Origin: Oscillospiraceae bacterium
GTDB taxonomy: Bacteria > Bacillota > Clostridia > Oscillospirales > Acutalibacteraceae
DNA length: 64,000 bases
Assembly: GCA_015066225.1 (NCBI GenBank)
Contig: SVOT01000008.1
Coordinates: forward strand, 23,916 to 87,915
Direction of reading: 5' to 3'
This document shows, piece after piece, positions 27,048-34,720 of the stretch. The position numbers and the translations under genes are program-made. The number at the start of each line of letters is the position of its first letter. Position 1 is the first letter of the stretch. A model generated the notes under the pieces. That model saw nothing but the letters and a program-made list of their open reading frames with translations. It did not search any database and was not told the origin of the DNA.

Positions 27048-28763
27048 ATGAAAAAATCTATATCAATCATTCTTTCCGTAGCACTTGTGCTTTCACTTTG
27101 CACAGTATGCGTCAGCGCCGCAAAAGAAAACACCTCTGACCTTTCTTATGCTGTTGCTTCAGACCTTCACTATACTCAGCCTGAGGAAACCCTCACCTGG
27201 TATTCAGAAGACCCCATTTTCGGCTACGCAAACCGCCGTGCCGCAATGGAAAATGAAAGCCAGTTTATTATTGATGAGTTCTTGAATCAATGTGCAGATG
27301 ATGATAATATCGAATTCATCCTCGTTCCCGGTGACTTGACAAACGATGGCAAAATGTTCCTTGAAGATCACAAGTTTGTTGCCGAAAAATTCCGCAAATT
27401 CGAAAAGAAAACCGGCAAACAGATTTATGTCATCAACGGCAACCACGACGTCGGTATCCTTGGCGAATATTGCACAACAGGAATGACTGAATTCATCGAC
27501 ACATACTACGAGTTCGGCTACAAAGAAGCCCTTGTAAGAACTGATTACGACTGCTCATATACTGCTGACCTCAGCGAAAAATACCGCCTTATAGCTCTTG
27601 ACAGCTGTGACCACGACAAATCCACAGAAGACGGTATGACAGAAGAAAAGGTTCAGTGGGTAATCGACCAGGCAGAGCAAGCAGAGGCAGACGGCAAGCA
27701 TCCCATTCTTATGATGCACCACAATCTTCTCGACCATATGCCCATGCAAAGAATTCTCAGCCACAACTTCATTATCAGAAACCACACTCTCACCGCAGAA
27801 CGCTGGGCAAACGCAGGCATCAAGCTTGTTTTCTCAGGTCACGAGCATTGCAGCGATGCTACCACATTTACATCTGCTCTCGGCAACAAAATTTCCGACT
27901 TTGCAACAACCTCACTTTCAATGTATCCTCTTCAGTACAGATACGTTGAAATGCGTGAAGATACAATCTCCTATGAAGCAAAAACAATCGAAAAGATTGA
28001 CACAGCCGCACTCTCCCGCACGGTTGATGGCTACTCCAACGCTCAGCTCAGCGAAATGAACAAGGGCTTGAACGACTTTGCAAAGCAGTTCCTCAAAAAC
28101 GGCGTTGAGTGGCGTCTTGAAAGAGGCTTCCAGGATGAACAGCTCGGCATCAAAGAGGGCGACTTCTACTACGACCTCGTAAGGGATGTTGTTGACGGTC
28201 TCAACGACATTCTCAATATGCCCCTTTACGGCGAGGGCAGTGCACAGGAGCTCGGCAGAACACACGGCATCGAAATCCCCGACAGCGACTACAAGGACGG
28301 CTGGGATGTTGCAACAGAGCTTGTTGCCGCCCACTATGCAGGTAGCGAAAACTATCCCCTTAGCGGCAGAGACGTTCAGATTCTTCTCAAAACTGTTTCA
28401 ATAGTGCTTCACACAGAGCTCGATATGATTTCTGAACGCGAATTTACACAGGCAACCGCTTCTCTTCTCAGCGTTATGGGTATGGGCTCAGCTATCGACC
28501 TTGCCGCTAAAATCTACGGCGACGCTTCAGGCATCAGCGCGGGTGAATATTTCCTGGTAGCTCTTCTCTCACCCCTTCTTCAGTCATTTGCAAACGATGA
28601 CGGTGTTGACGACAACAACGGCACTATTGAGGGCTACGGCTCAAACGACGCAATGGCAAACATCGGCGACAATTTAGGAAACTTCTTCAGCAAATTCTTT
28701 GATAATGTGGTAAGAATGTTTAAAATCTTCCTCAAGATGTTCGGCTACAACCTGCCGCTTTAA
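27048..28763 (+). CDS. Secreted calcineurin-like metallophosphoesterase
   Basis: A 571-residue exported protein. The signal peptide (MKKSISIILSVALVLSLCTVCVSA) is followed by the metallophosphatase motifs DLHYT, GDLTNDGK, GNHD, MMHHN and SGHEH, which together hold two metal ions. The C-terminal half (from about 330) is helical with no recognised domain and ends in an amphipathic stretch. It probably cleaves extracellular phosphomono- or diesters; the substrate is unknown. It has its own promoter and stands alone. Confidence 0.82.
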   Translation: MKKSISIILSVALVLSLCTVCVSAAKENTSDLSYAVASDLHYTQPEETLTWYSEDPIFGYANRRAAMENESQFIIDEFLNQCADDDNIEFILVPGDLTNDGKMFLEDHKFVAEKFRKFEKKTGKQIYVINGNHDVGILGEYCTTGMTEFIDTYYEFGYKEALVRTDYDCSYTADLSEKYRLIALDSCDHDKSTEDGMTEEKVQWVIDQAEQAEADGKHPILMMHHNLLDHMPMQRILSHNFIIRNHTLTAERWANAGIKLVFSGHEHCSDATTFTSALGNKISDFATTSLSMYPLQYRYVEMREDTISYEAKTIEKIDTAALSRTVDGYSNAQLSEMNKGLNDFAKQFLKNGVEWRLERGFQDEQLGIKEGDFYYDLVRDVVDGLNDILNMPLYGEGSAQELGRTHGIEIPDSDYKDGWDVATELVAAHYAGSENYPLSGRDVQILLKTVSIVLHTELDMISEREFTQATASLLSVMGMGSAIDLAAKIYGDASGISAGEYFLVALLSPLLQSFANDDGVDDNNGTIEGYGSNDAMANIGDNLGNFFSKFFDNVVRMFKIFLKMFGYNLPL

Positions 28764-28805
28764 TTTAAGATATCTAAAACTTATACCACAGATTCCAACG
28801 GTTTT

Positions 28806-28969
28806 CAATGAAATCGCGCAAAGCGCGATGAAATCCTCACTCTGTTCGGATGAAATCTGCTTCGCAGATGAAATTAAATCCACCCATCCGCCGTCTAGGC
28901 GGATTTCATCCCCGTAGGGGATTTCACCATCGAAGATGATTTCACCCACCCGAAAGGGTGGATTTAGTT
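28806..28969 (+). repeat. Interleaved mini-hairpin array 3 (linker GATGAAAT / ATTTCATC)
   Basis: After the metallophosphoesterase gene. Hairpins GCGCaaaGCGC, CTGCttCGCAG, CCGCCgtctaGGCGG, CCCCgtaGGGG, ATCgaaGAT and CCACCCgaaAGGGTGG are separated by GATGAAAT(C) four times on the left and by ATTTCA(TC) three times on the right of the central hairpin. Same design as the arrays at 19.8 and 23.0 kb, with a different linker. Confidence 0.8.
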
Positions 28970-29012
28970 GAAAAGAACCCACACTTGTCGTAGACAAATG
29001 TGGGTTCTTTTC
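28970..29012. terminator. Strong bidirectional terminator
   Basis: GAAAAGAACCCACA (28970-28983) pairs with TGTGGGTTCTTTTC (28999-29012). It ends tRNA-Leu transcripts on the minus strand and can stop plus-strand read-through. Confidence 0.85.
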
Positions 29013-29099
29013 TGGTGCCGGTGACCGGGGTCGAACCGGTACGGTATCGCTACCACTGGATTTTGAGTCCAGCACGTCTGCCAATTCCATCACACCGGC
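29013..29099 (-). tRNA. tRNA-Leu (anticodon CAA)
   Basis: An 87-nt class II tRNA with encoded CCA. The acceptor arm GCCGGTG/CACCGGC, a 7-nt anticodon loop CTCAAAA and an extra-long variable arm are all visible. Last of three minus-strand tRNAs. Confidence 0.95.
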
Positions 29100-29226
29100 A
29101 AATGTTACTAGGACATTATAGTATATACTTCCAAAAAAATCAATATGCAAATTCAAGAAAAATAAAAAAGTCACAGCTTCACAAAACACAAAAAAGAAAA
29201 AGCACTCGCTATTTGCAAGTGCTTTT

Positions 29227-29410
29227 TGGTGACCCGGACGAGAATCGTCAAGGCTCTGCCTTGACGATTTGCTTCGCAAATATCCTATTTTATGTCCCTT
29301 TCGGCTCCGCCTTTGGCGAACCGCCGAAAGATGGACGTAGAGTTCGATTCTCTGTAATCACATTTTGGCACACAAAAAAGAAAAAACACTCGCTATTTGC
29401 AAGTGCTTTT
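29227..29410 (-). repeat. tRNA-Glu-derived unit: terminator, inverted T-arm, core, 3' end copy
   Basis: Reading the minus strand downstream of tRNA-Glu: a terminator (29380-29410), an inverted T-arm copy around 29340-29352, a hairpin-rich core, then a direct 20-nt copy of the tRNA-Glu 3' end with CCA (29227-29246), then another copy of the same terminator. The copied 3' end cannot be a tRNA by itself. Confidence 0.8.
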
Positions 29411-29485
29411 TGGTGACCCGGACGAGAATCGAACTCGTGTTACCGCCGTGAAAGGGCGGTGTCTTAACCGCTTGACCACCGGGCC
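29411..29485 (-). tRNA. tRNA-Glu (anticodon TTC)
   Basis: A 75-nt tRNA with encoded CCA. The anticodon loop is CTTTCAC within the stem ACCGCC/GGCGGT; acceptor GGCCCGG pairs with CCGGGTC using one G-T pair. Confidence 0.95.
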
Positions 29486-29543
29486 GTGTGGTGAAGAGCA
29501 AAGCTCTTCTATATAATCACCTTAGTAGGTAATTGTGTTGATT

Positions 29544-29620
29544 TGGTAGCGGCAGTGGGATTCGAACCTACGACCAATCGGGTATGAACCGAGTACTCTA
29601 GCCAGCTGAGCTATACCGCC
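29544..29620 (-). tRNA. tRNA-Met (anticodon CAT), elongator type
   Basis: A 77-nt tRNA with encoded CCA. The loop TTCATAC carries CAT. The acceptor GGCGGTA with 3' end GCCGCTACCA is like the elongator Met tRNA of Firmicutes; a lysidine-modified Ile2 tRNA is less likely. The anticodon stem has one C-T mismatch at its base. Confidence 0.88.
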
Positions 29621-29681
29621 ATATATGTGAACAACACATAGTACCTACTGCAGCGAATCGCTTTCGTCAGAAAGCCTGTTA

Positions 29682-29710
29682 ATTATAATATGGCAAACCA
29701 CTTTTGTCAA
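29682..29710 (-). promoter_or_regulatory. Promoter of the tRNA-Met/Glu/Leu transcript
   Basis: Minus strand TTGACA (29705-29710), 17-bp spacer, TATAAT (29682-29687). Both boxes are perfect. Confidence 0.9.
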
Positions 29711-29774
29711 TAGTTTTTTTATATTTTTTTATATTATTTTTTCTTAAAAATACAAAATAATACAAAAAAATCTC

Positions 29775-29803
29775 TTGACAACCACCAAGAATGTATGTAT
29801 AAT
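29775..29803 (+). promoter_or_regulatory. Promoter of tRNA-Gly/tRNA-Arg
   Basis: TTGACA (29775-29780), 17-bp spacer, TATAAT (29798-29803). Divergent from the minus-strand tRNA promoter. Confidence 0.92.
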
Positions 29804-29816
29804 ACTCTTTGCATTT

Positions 29817-29892
29817 GCGGATGTAGCTCATCTGGTAGAGCGCCACCTTGCCAAGGTGGAGGTAGCGAGTTCGAGCCTCGTCATCCGCTCCA
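29817..29892 (+). tRNA. tRNA-Gly (anticodon GCC)
   Basis: A 76-nt tRNA with encoded CCA; anticodon loop TTGCCAA in stem CCACC/GGTGG. Confidence 0.96.
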
Positions 29893-29897
29893 TATCT

Positions 29898-29974
29898 GCG
29901 CCGGTAGCTCAGTTGGATAGAGTGACTGGCTACGAACCAGTAGGTCAGGGGTTCGAGTCCCTTCCGGCGCGCCA
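29898..29974 (+). tRNA. tRNA-Arg (anticodon ACG)
   Basis: A 77-nt tRNA with encoded CCA; anticodon loop CTACGAA in stem ACTGG/CCAGT. Starts 5 bp after tRNA-Gly. Its T-arm and 3' end are reused in the repeat units that follow. Confidence 0.96.
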
Positions 29975-30675
29975 AAAGAAGAAAAATCACATTTGTGGTT
30001 TTTCTTCTTTTTTTGTTGCAACGAATATATGGGACTCGAACCCCCCTCTCGCCGAAGGCGAACACAATTGTTGCCGCAAGGCGGCAAAGCGTAGCGACGC
30101 CGCCGGGTCCCTTCCGGCGCGCCAAAAGAGGAAAAATCACATTTGTGGTTTTTCTTCTTTTTTTGTTGCAACGAATATATGGGACTCGAACCCCATCTCG
30201 CCAAAGGCGAACACAATCGTTGCCGCACGGCGGCAAAGCGTAGCGACGCCGCCGGGTCCCTTCCGGCGCGCCATAAGAAACAGTACAACTTCAGTTGTGC
30301 TGTTTTTTATTTTGTTCTGAATTATTCCAAGGGGACTCGAACCCCATCTCGCCAAAGGCGAACACAATCGTTGCCGCACGGCGGCAAAGCGTAGCGACGC
30401 CGCCGGGTCCCTTCCGGCGCGCCAAAAGAAGAAAAATCACATTTGTGGTTTTTCTTCTTTTTTTGTTGCAACGAATTTATGGGACTCGAACCCCTTCTCG
30501 CCGAAGGCGAACACAATCGTTGCCGCACGGCGGCAAAGCGTAGCGACGCCGCCGGGTCCCTTCCGGCGCGCCAAAAGAGGAAAAATCACATTTGTGGTTT
30601 TTCTTCTTTTTTTGTTGCAACAAATATATGGGACTCGAACCCCTTCTCGCCAAAGGCGAACATAATCACCACAAA
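29975..30675 (+). repeat. Four and a half tandem units carrying the tRNA-Arg 3' end (about 150 bp each)
   Basis: Each unit holds an intrinsic terminator, an inverted T-arm copy GGGACTCGAACCCC (30031, 30181, 30332, 30481, 30630), a core with TCGCCgaaGGCGA and TTGCCGCacGGCGGCAA hairpins, and a direct copy of the tRNA 3' end (30105-30124, 30254-30273, 30405-30424, 30554-30573). The fifth unit is cut off inside the core. Unit 3 has a different terminator from units 1, 2, 4 and 5. Translated frames here give the well-known spurious 'GTRTP...SQSLYPTEL' type peptides of antisense tRNA, so no gene is called. Confidence 0.88.
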
Positions 30676-30681
30676 GCACAA

Positions 30682-30709
30682 AGGAGCAATCACTTTCGTG
30701 ATTGCTCCT
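30682..30709. terminator. Terminator between the tRNA-Arg units and the ABC exporter genes
   Basis: AGGAGCAATCAC (30682-30693) pairs with GTGATTGCTCCT (30698-30709), then CTTTTT. It faces both the plus-strand tRNA transcript and the minus-strand ABC operon. Confidence 0.8.
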
Positions 30710-30713
30710 CTTT

Positions 30714-32513
30714 TTACGCATTATACTTTTCAGCCTGCATATTAAACATTTCGGCATATTTGCCACCAAGAGCCATAAGCTCGTCGTGGGTGCCGCTTTC
30801 GATTATTCTGCCATTCTCCATCATAAAAATTCTGTCTGCATTTTTAGTTGTAGAAAGCCTGTGAGAAATAAACACAACCGTTTTATCCTCTGCCTTTGTC
30901 ATCATAGCGTGGTTAAGCTCGTATTCAGACACAGGGTCAAGGTTGGCTGACGGCTCATCAAGAATAACATACGGGCATTTTTTATAAAACGCTCTTGCAA
31001 TAGCGATTTTCTGTTGCTCGCCACCCGATAACATCATACCGTTGTCGTCGAACTCACGAAGCAACACGGTGTTAACTCCGTCGGGAAGCTCTTTATCGAA
31101 GCCTGCATCCTCAAGCGCTTTAAGCACCCTTTGCTCGTCAAAATTCTTTGAAAGAGCAACGTTTTCACCCACCGATGCCGAGAATATCTGAAAATCCTGA
31201 AAAACTGCCGCAAAGCGGTTTCTGTGGGATTCAACCGTTTCATCCCGGATATCTCTGTCACCGATTTTTATTTCGCCCGCTTTAACATCATAAAGTCTGA
31301 GCAACAAATTGGTAAGAGTGGTCTTACCCGCACCGTTGTAGCCAACAAGCGCCACCTTTTCATAGGGCTTGATTTCAAGGCTGACACCGTTCAGTGAATC
31401 ATTCTCATTACCCTCGTATGAAAAGCTTACGTTATTAAGGCTGATAACCTGGGGCTCATTACATTCGGCGATATGTCCGCCATCCTTGATTTTTTCTTTT
31501 TCAGACAAGAAGGACCTGCATTTTTCAATCATCTTGGATTGCTCGGTAAAGCCTCTCACACTGTAAACCGTGAGATAAAGAATGCTTCCGCCGATAAGTG
31601 TCGCTCCGTTAAAGGTTGCAACGAAATCACCCATGGACATTTCGCCCGTTACTATTGTTTTGTAACCGATGTAAATACCGAGAACAAGCACGAAGCCGAT
31701 TGCCTGAATGCTGAAATCCTGTATAAAGAACAGCTTATCCAGCTTTCCTGCAAATCTTTTCTGTGTGTTAACAACCTCATCGGCGCTTTCGTTAAACCGT
31801 TTTCTCAGCAACGGGAAAATGCCGTTTGTTCTAATCTCCCCTGCATAATCGGGCAAATAGAAAACACGTGCAAAATAATCTCCCTTGCGGTGCTTTTCCG
31901 TTATTTGCTCACGGCGCTTCAGCTGCAAATTACCTGTGTAGCGCCCCATGGGGATAAACGCCACAACAAACCCCAGAACAATCAGAAGAGAAATGGGGTC
32001 AATGGAGAAAATTACGCCTGCAATGGTAAGAAAAGACACAATTTCGCCGATGTAGCCCTTAACCATTGACACCACGTATCTTATGCTGTTTGACGAGTTT
32101 TCAATTGAAAGTATAAAATCCGCATAGTATTCCGGGTCGTCGTATTTTTGCAAATCAAGGCTTGCCGCCTTTTTATAGAACATAGACTGTATTCCGTAAT
32201 CAAGCTTTTCTCTTTCGCGGTGAACAAAAAGCTCGAAAAATACCGATGTTGAAACCTCACCAAAAACAATCACGGCAACCATAAGCACTATACCAAGAAC
32301 CATTTTTGAGCTGTCGCCGCCCTTTTCCACCTCGTCAATTATAAATTTCAGACCGATTACAGAAACAAGCCTGCCGGGAAGAGTGCTGAAAATGTGCTGA
32401 ATTATTTCGCCAACAACAAGCACGGGGGAAATCTTAAACATCACCTTCAGCATATAGAAAATGTTTGATATTGTGCTATGGGTTGTTTTTGCTTTGTTTT
32501 TTAATTTTTTCAT
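30714..32513 (-). CDS. ABC exporter, permease-ATPase half (second gene of pair)
   Basis: A 599-residue half-transporter: six transmembrane helices in the first ~320 residues, then a nucleotide-binding domain with Walker A GYNGAGKTT, Q-loop FQDFQIF, signature LSGGEQQK, Walker B YVILDEP and switch SHRLS. The catalytic Glu is present. Its ATG overlaps the stop of the upstream gene by 4 bp, so the two are probably made in equal amounts and pair as a heterodimeric exporter of drugs or peptides. Expression depends on the leader-peptide attenuator upstream of the first gene. Confidence 0.88.
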   Translation of the reverse strand: MKKLKNKAKTTHSTISNIFYMLKVMFKISPVLVVGEIIQHIFSTLPGRLVSVIGLKFIIDEVEKGGDSSKMVLGIVLMVAVIVFGEVSTSVFFELFVHREREKLDYGIQSMFYKKAASLDLQKYDDPEYYADFILSIENSSNSIRYVVSMVKGYIGEIVSFLTIAGVIFSIDPISLLIVLGFVVAFIPMGRYTGNLQLKRREQITEKHRKGDYFARVFYLPDYAGEIRTNGIFPLLRKRFNESADEVVNTQKRFAGKLDKLFFIQDFSIQAIGFVLVLGIYIGYKTIVTGEMSMGDFVATFNGATLIGGSILYLTVYSVRGFTEQSKMIEKCRSFLSEKEKIKDGGHIAECNEPQVISLNNVSFSYEGNENDSLNGVSLEIKPYEKVALVGYNGAGKTTLTNLLLRLYDVKAGEIKIGDRDIRDETVESHRNRFAAVFQDFQIFSASVGENVALSKNFDEQRVLKALEDAGFDKELPDGVNTVLLREFDDNGMMLSGGEQQKIAIARAFYKKCPYVILDEPSANLDPVSEYELNHAMMTKAEDKTVVFISHRLSTTKNADRIFMMENGRIIESGTHDELMALGGKYAEMFNMQAEKYNA

Positions 32514-34339
32514 TGCTGCTCACCCTCCCCACCTTTTTTGTAGTTGGACGCCTGGAGAGTAAACATTTCGCAATATTCGCCGTCTCTTTCCATCAATTCC
32601 CTGTGTGTTCCGCTTTCGCTGATTGTGCCACCGTCAAAAACAAAAACCTTGTCGGAAAGCACAGCACTGGAAAGCCTGTGGGAAATGTAGATAACCGTTT
32701 TTTCTTTTGTCGCGTCAACAAGGCTTTCATACATTTTGTATTCTGCCACAGGGTCAAGTGCAGACGATGGCTCATCAAGAACAGCCAAGTCAAAATCCTT
32801 TGCAAACATTCTTGCTACGGCGATTTTTTGCTGTTCTCCGCCGGAAAGCCCCGTGCCTTTTTCATCGAATTCACGGGTGAGAACTGTTTCAGCCTTCTGC
32901 GGGAGCTTTTCAACGCAGGTATTCGCACCGCTGCTTCTGAGAGCACGGTCAACTATCACTCTGTCGTCATCCCCCAACACCTCACGGCAAAGAACATTTT
33001 CACCGATAGTGAGGGCAAAAACCTTATAATCCTGAAAAACAGTCGCAAAGCGTTTTCTTAAAGATTCAATATCATATTCTTTAATGTTGATTCCGTTATA
33101 AAGAATTTCGCCGCTGTCGCAATCATAAAACCTTAACAGAAGCTTCACAAACGTGGTTTTACCTGCTCCGTTTTTGCCCACAACTGCAACGGTTTCGCCT
33201 TTTTCTATTTTCAGATTAACGTCTGTCAACGAACGGCTGTCTGCGCCGGGATACGTAAAGCAAACGTTTTTAAACTCAAGGCTTTCGAGCTCATCCGCCT
33301 GCCTGGTTCCGTTAATAACAGTTGTCGGAAACTCAAAGAACGCCTTTAAATTTCCAAAATATTCCGCCTCCTTGCGAACATCTGCCACAGCATCGCCAAC
33401 GTCGTTGAAAACATCCTTGAGGTTGCTCATCGCCGTCATAATAACGGAAAAATCCGAAACCTTTAAATCCTTCTTCACAATGAAGCGGAATGCCGCATAT
33501 ATATACGTTACGGCAACTGGCAACGCTTTGCCGAAAAACCCCGACATTGTTTCAAAAAACGCAATTTTCCAACCGTATTTTTTAATGATTTCACGATTAT
33601 GCTCAATGGCATTTTTAAAGCGGGAGTGCATAACCCCAAAGATATCTGAGGTGCGCATATCCTTAGAATATTCGCGTAAATAAACCGTTCTTTTAACGTA
33701 ATCCTTTGAACGCTTGTGAGGCGTCATTTCCTTATCCTTTTTAACATCAATTTTGCCCTTGATTGACTGAAAAAACAAAACAAATACGCTGACAACAAGA
33801 ATAAGCAAAATTTTCGGGTCAATGGAAATAACGTAGCCAACAAGAAAAATCCCCGTCAGACTGCCTGCAATAATATTTGAAAACTGCCAGGCAAACATTG
33901 CAACGTGGTCTTCTGTTATAATCTCCGTTGCACGTTTATATTTGTCGTAGAATTCGGGATTTTCATAGCACCCCATATCCACCGCAACCGCCTTTTGAAA
34001 AATCATATCATTAAGCTTTTTGTAAAACGTTTTCCACTTAACTGATGCATAATAATCCGAAAAACAGTTTATAGCCGTTGCCATCAATTCGCTTGCAACA
34101 AGCAAAAGAACAAGCAACACGTATTCCTTGAAGGTTCCGCCGCTTGTAATCAAGTCAAGCAAAACCTTGAGGAACAGAACGTCCTTTACAAAGCCCGTAA
34201 AAAACCAGAAGGATATCTGCACAGACATCTGTGCAACTAACATTCTCGGTGCACATTTGTTAATGATTTTAAGGGCAAAAAAGACGTTTTTGAATGTTTC
34301 AAACTTATCTTTTTTTACTTTAGTTTTTTCCTTTCTCAT
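32510..34339 (-). CDS. ABC exporter, permease-ATPase half (first gene of pair)
   Basis: A 609-residue half-transporter, same architecture as its partner. Six transmembrane helices, Walker A GKNGAGKTT, Q-loop FQDYKVF, signature LSGGEQQK, Walker B LAVLDEP, switch SHRLS; both halves keep the catalytic Glu, so there is no obvious degenerate site. GGAGGAAAT precedes the start. The leader architecture resembles bmrB upstream of the heterodimeric drug exporter bmrCD in Bacillus subtilis, which suggests a role in resistance; substrate unknown. Confidence 0.88.
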   Translation of the reverse strand: MRKEKTKVKKDKFETFKNVFFALKIINKCAPRMLVAQMSVQISFWFFTGFVKDVLFLKVLLDLITSGGTFKEYVLLVLLLVASELMATAINCFSDYYASVKWKTFYKKLNDMIFQKAVAVDMGCYENPEFYDKYKRATEIITEDHVAMFAWQFSNIIAGSLTGIFLVGYVISIDPKILLILVVSVFVLFFQSIKGKIDVKKDKEMTPHKRSKDYVKRTVYLREYSKDMRTSDIFGVMHSRFKNAIEHNREIIKKYGWKIAFFETMSGFFGKALPVAVTYIYAAFRFIVKKDLKVSDFSVIMTAMSNLKDVFNDVGDAVADVRKEAEYFGNLKAFFEFPTTVINGTRQADELESLEFKNVCFTYPGADSRSLTDVNLKIEKGETVAVVGKNGAGKTTFVKLLLRFYDCDSGEILYNGINIKEYDIESLRKRFATVFQDYKVFALTIGENVLCREVLGDDDRVIVDRALRSSGANTCVEKLPQKAETVLTREFDEKGTGLSGGEQQKIAVARMFAKDFDLAVLDEPSSALDPVAEYKMYESLVDATKEKTVIYISHRLSSAVLSDKVFVFDGGTISESGTHRELMERDGEYCEMFTLQASNYKKGGEGEQQ

Positions 34340-34480
34340 ATTTCCTCCGTTTTCTTCGCCGTAACGGTAACGACCCGCAATGGCGTTTTTGTTCCGGAGT
34401 GTGTCTTTCTATTCCGCTTTCATTGAGAGGTATGAAAGCAGAAGCCTTCTTCCGCTGACAAATGTCGCAAAAAACAAAAT

Positions 34481-34508
34481 CCCCCGAAAAGCCAACGCTC
34501 TCCGGGGG
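34481..34508 (-). terminator. Leader terminator (attenuator) before the ABC exporter pair
   Basis: CCCCCG (34481-34486) pairs with CGGGGG (34503-34508), with an inner AGC/GCT pair; the minus strand continues ATTTTGTTTTTTG. It lies after the leader ORF and 142 nt before the first exporter gene. Confidence 0.7.
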
Positions 34509-34527
34509 AAGTTCTTCAAAAAATCAG

Positions 34528-34590
34528 TCAGCAGGAAGCGGACACAATTACCGGATAGCTTTTTTGTCTGAAAATCATTTTCATCATCAT
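34528..34590 (-). CDS. Leader peptide of the ABC exporter operon
   Basis: A 20-residue ORF, MMMKMIFRQKSYPVIVSASC, preceded by AAAGGAG with 6-nt spacing. The Shine-Dalgarno lies between it and the promoter, and a terminator follows 20 nt after its stop. A longer frame (to 34606) begins upstream of the Shine-Dalgarno and is unlikely. It shares the M-x-M-x-x-x-F-R pattern and C-terminal Cys with the leader at 45096-45152. Probably senses ribosome stalling; not proven. Confidence 0.65.
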   Translation of the reverse strand: MMMKMIFRQKSYPVIVSASC

Positions 34591-34642
34591 GTCCAACTCC
34601 TTTCATAATAAAATAATTTGCATTTACACGGAATGCTATTAG

Positions 34643-34671
34643 AAATTAACATATTTTCCCACAGTTGTCAA
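34643..34671 (-). promoter_or_regulatory. Promoter of the ABC exporter leader (shared with 45209-45237)
   Basis: TTGACA (34666-34671), 17-bp spacer, TAATTT (34643-34648) on the minus strand. About 58 bp around it, including GCATT...AATGC just after the start site, is nearly the same as at 45183-45241. Confidence 0.8.
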
Positions 34672-34720
34672 TAGCCAATACAAAACAAAAATACAACTGT
34701 ATTCTATATAATTACATTGT

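Noticed and set aside
19782..28969. CRISPR array as explanation for the three interleaved hairpin arrays
   Set aside because: Repeats of 8 bp switch orientation in the middle, spacers are self-complementary and of variable length, and no cas gene is present.
29544..29620. tRNA-Ile2 (CAT read as lysidine) instead of tRNA-Met
   Set aside because: The acceptor stem and GCCGCTACCA end are like elongator tRNA-Met of Firmicutes; not excluded without a tRNA model.
29679..30769. Several overlapping open frames of 60-185 codons on both strands over the tRNA cluster
   Set aside because: They are translations of tRNA genes, terminators and the 150-bp units (Thr-Arg-Thr-Pro / Ser-Gln-Ser-Leu-Tyr-Pro-Thr-Glu-Leu peptides of antisense tRNA). 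No ribosome-binding sites fit and frames repeat with the DNA units.
34409..34606. A 65-codon frame covering the ABC operon leader
   Set aside because: It would start upstream of the AAAGGAG; the 20-codon frame right after that site fits better, and the long frame passes through the terminator.
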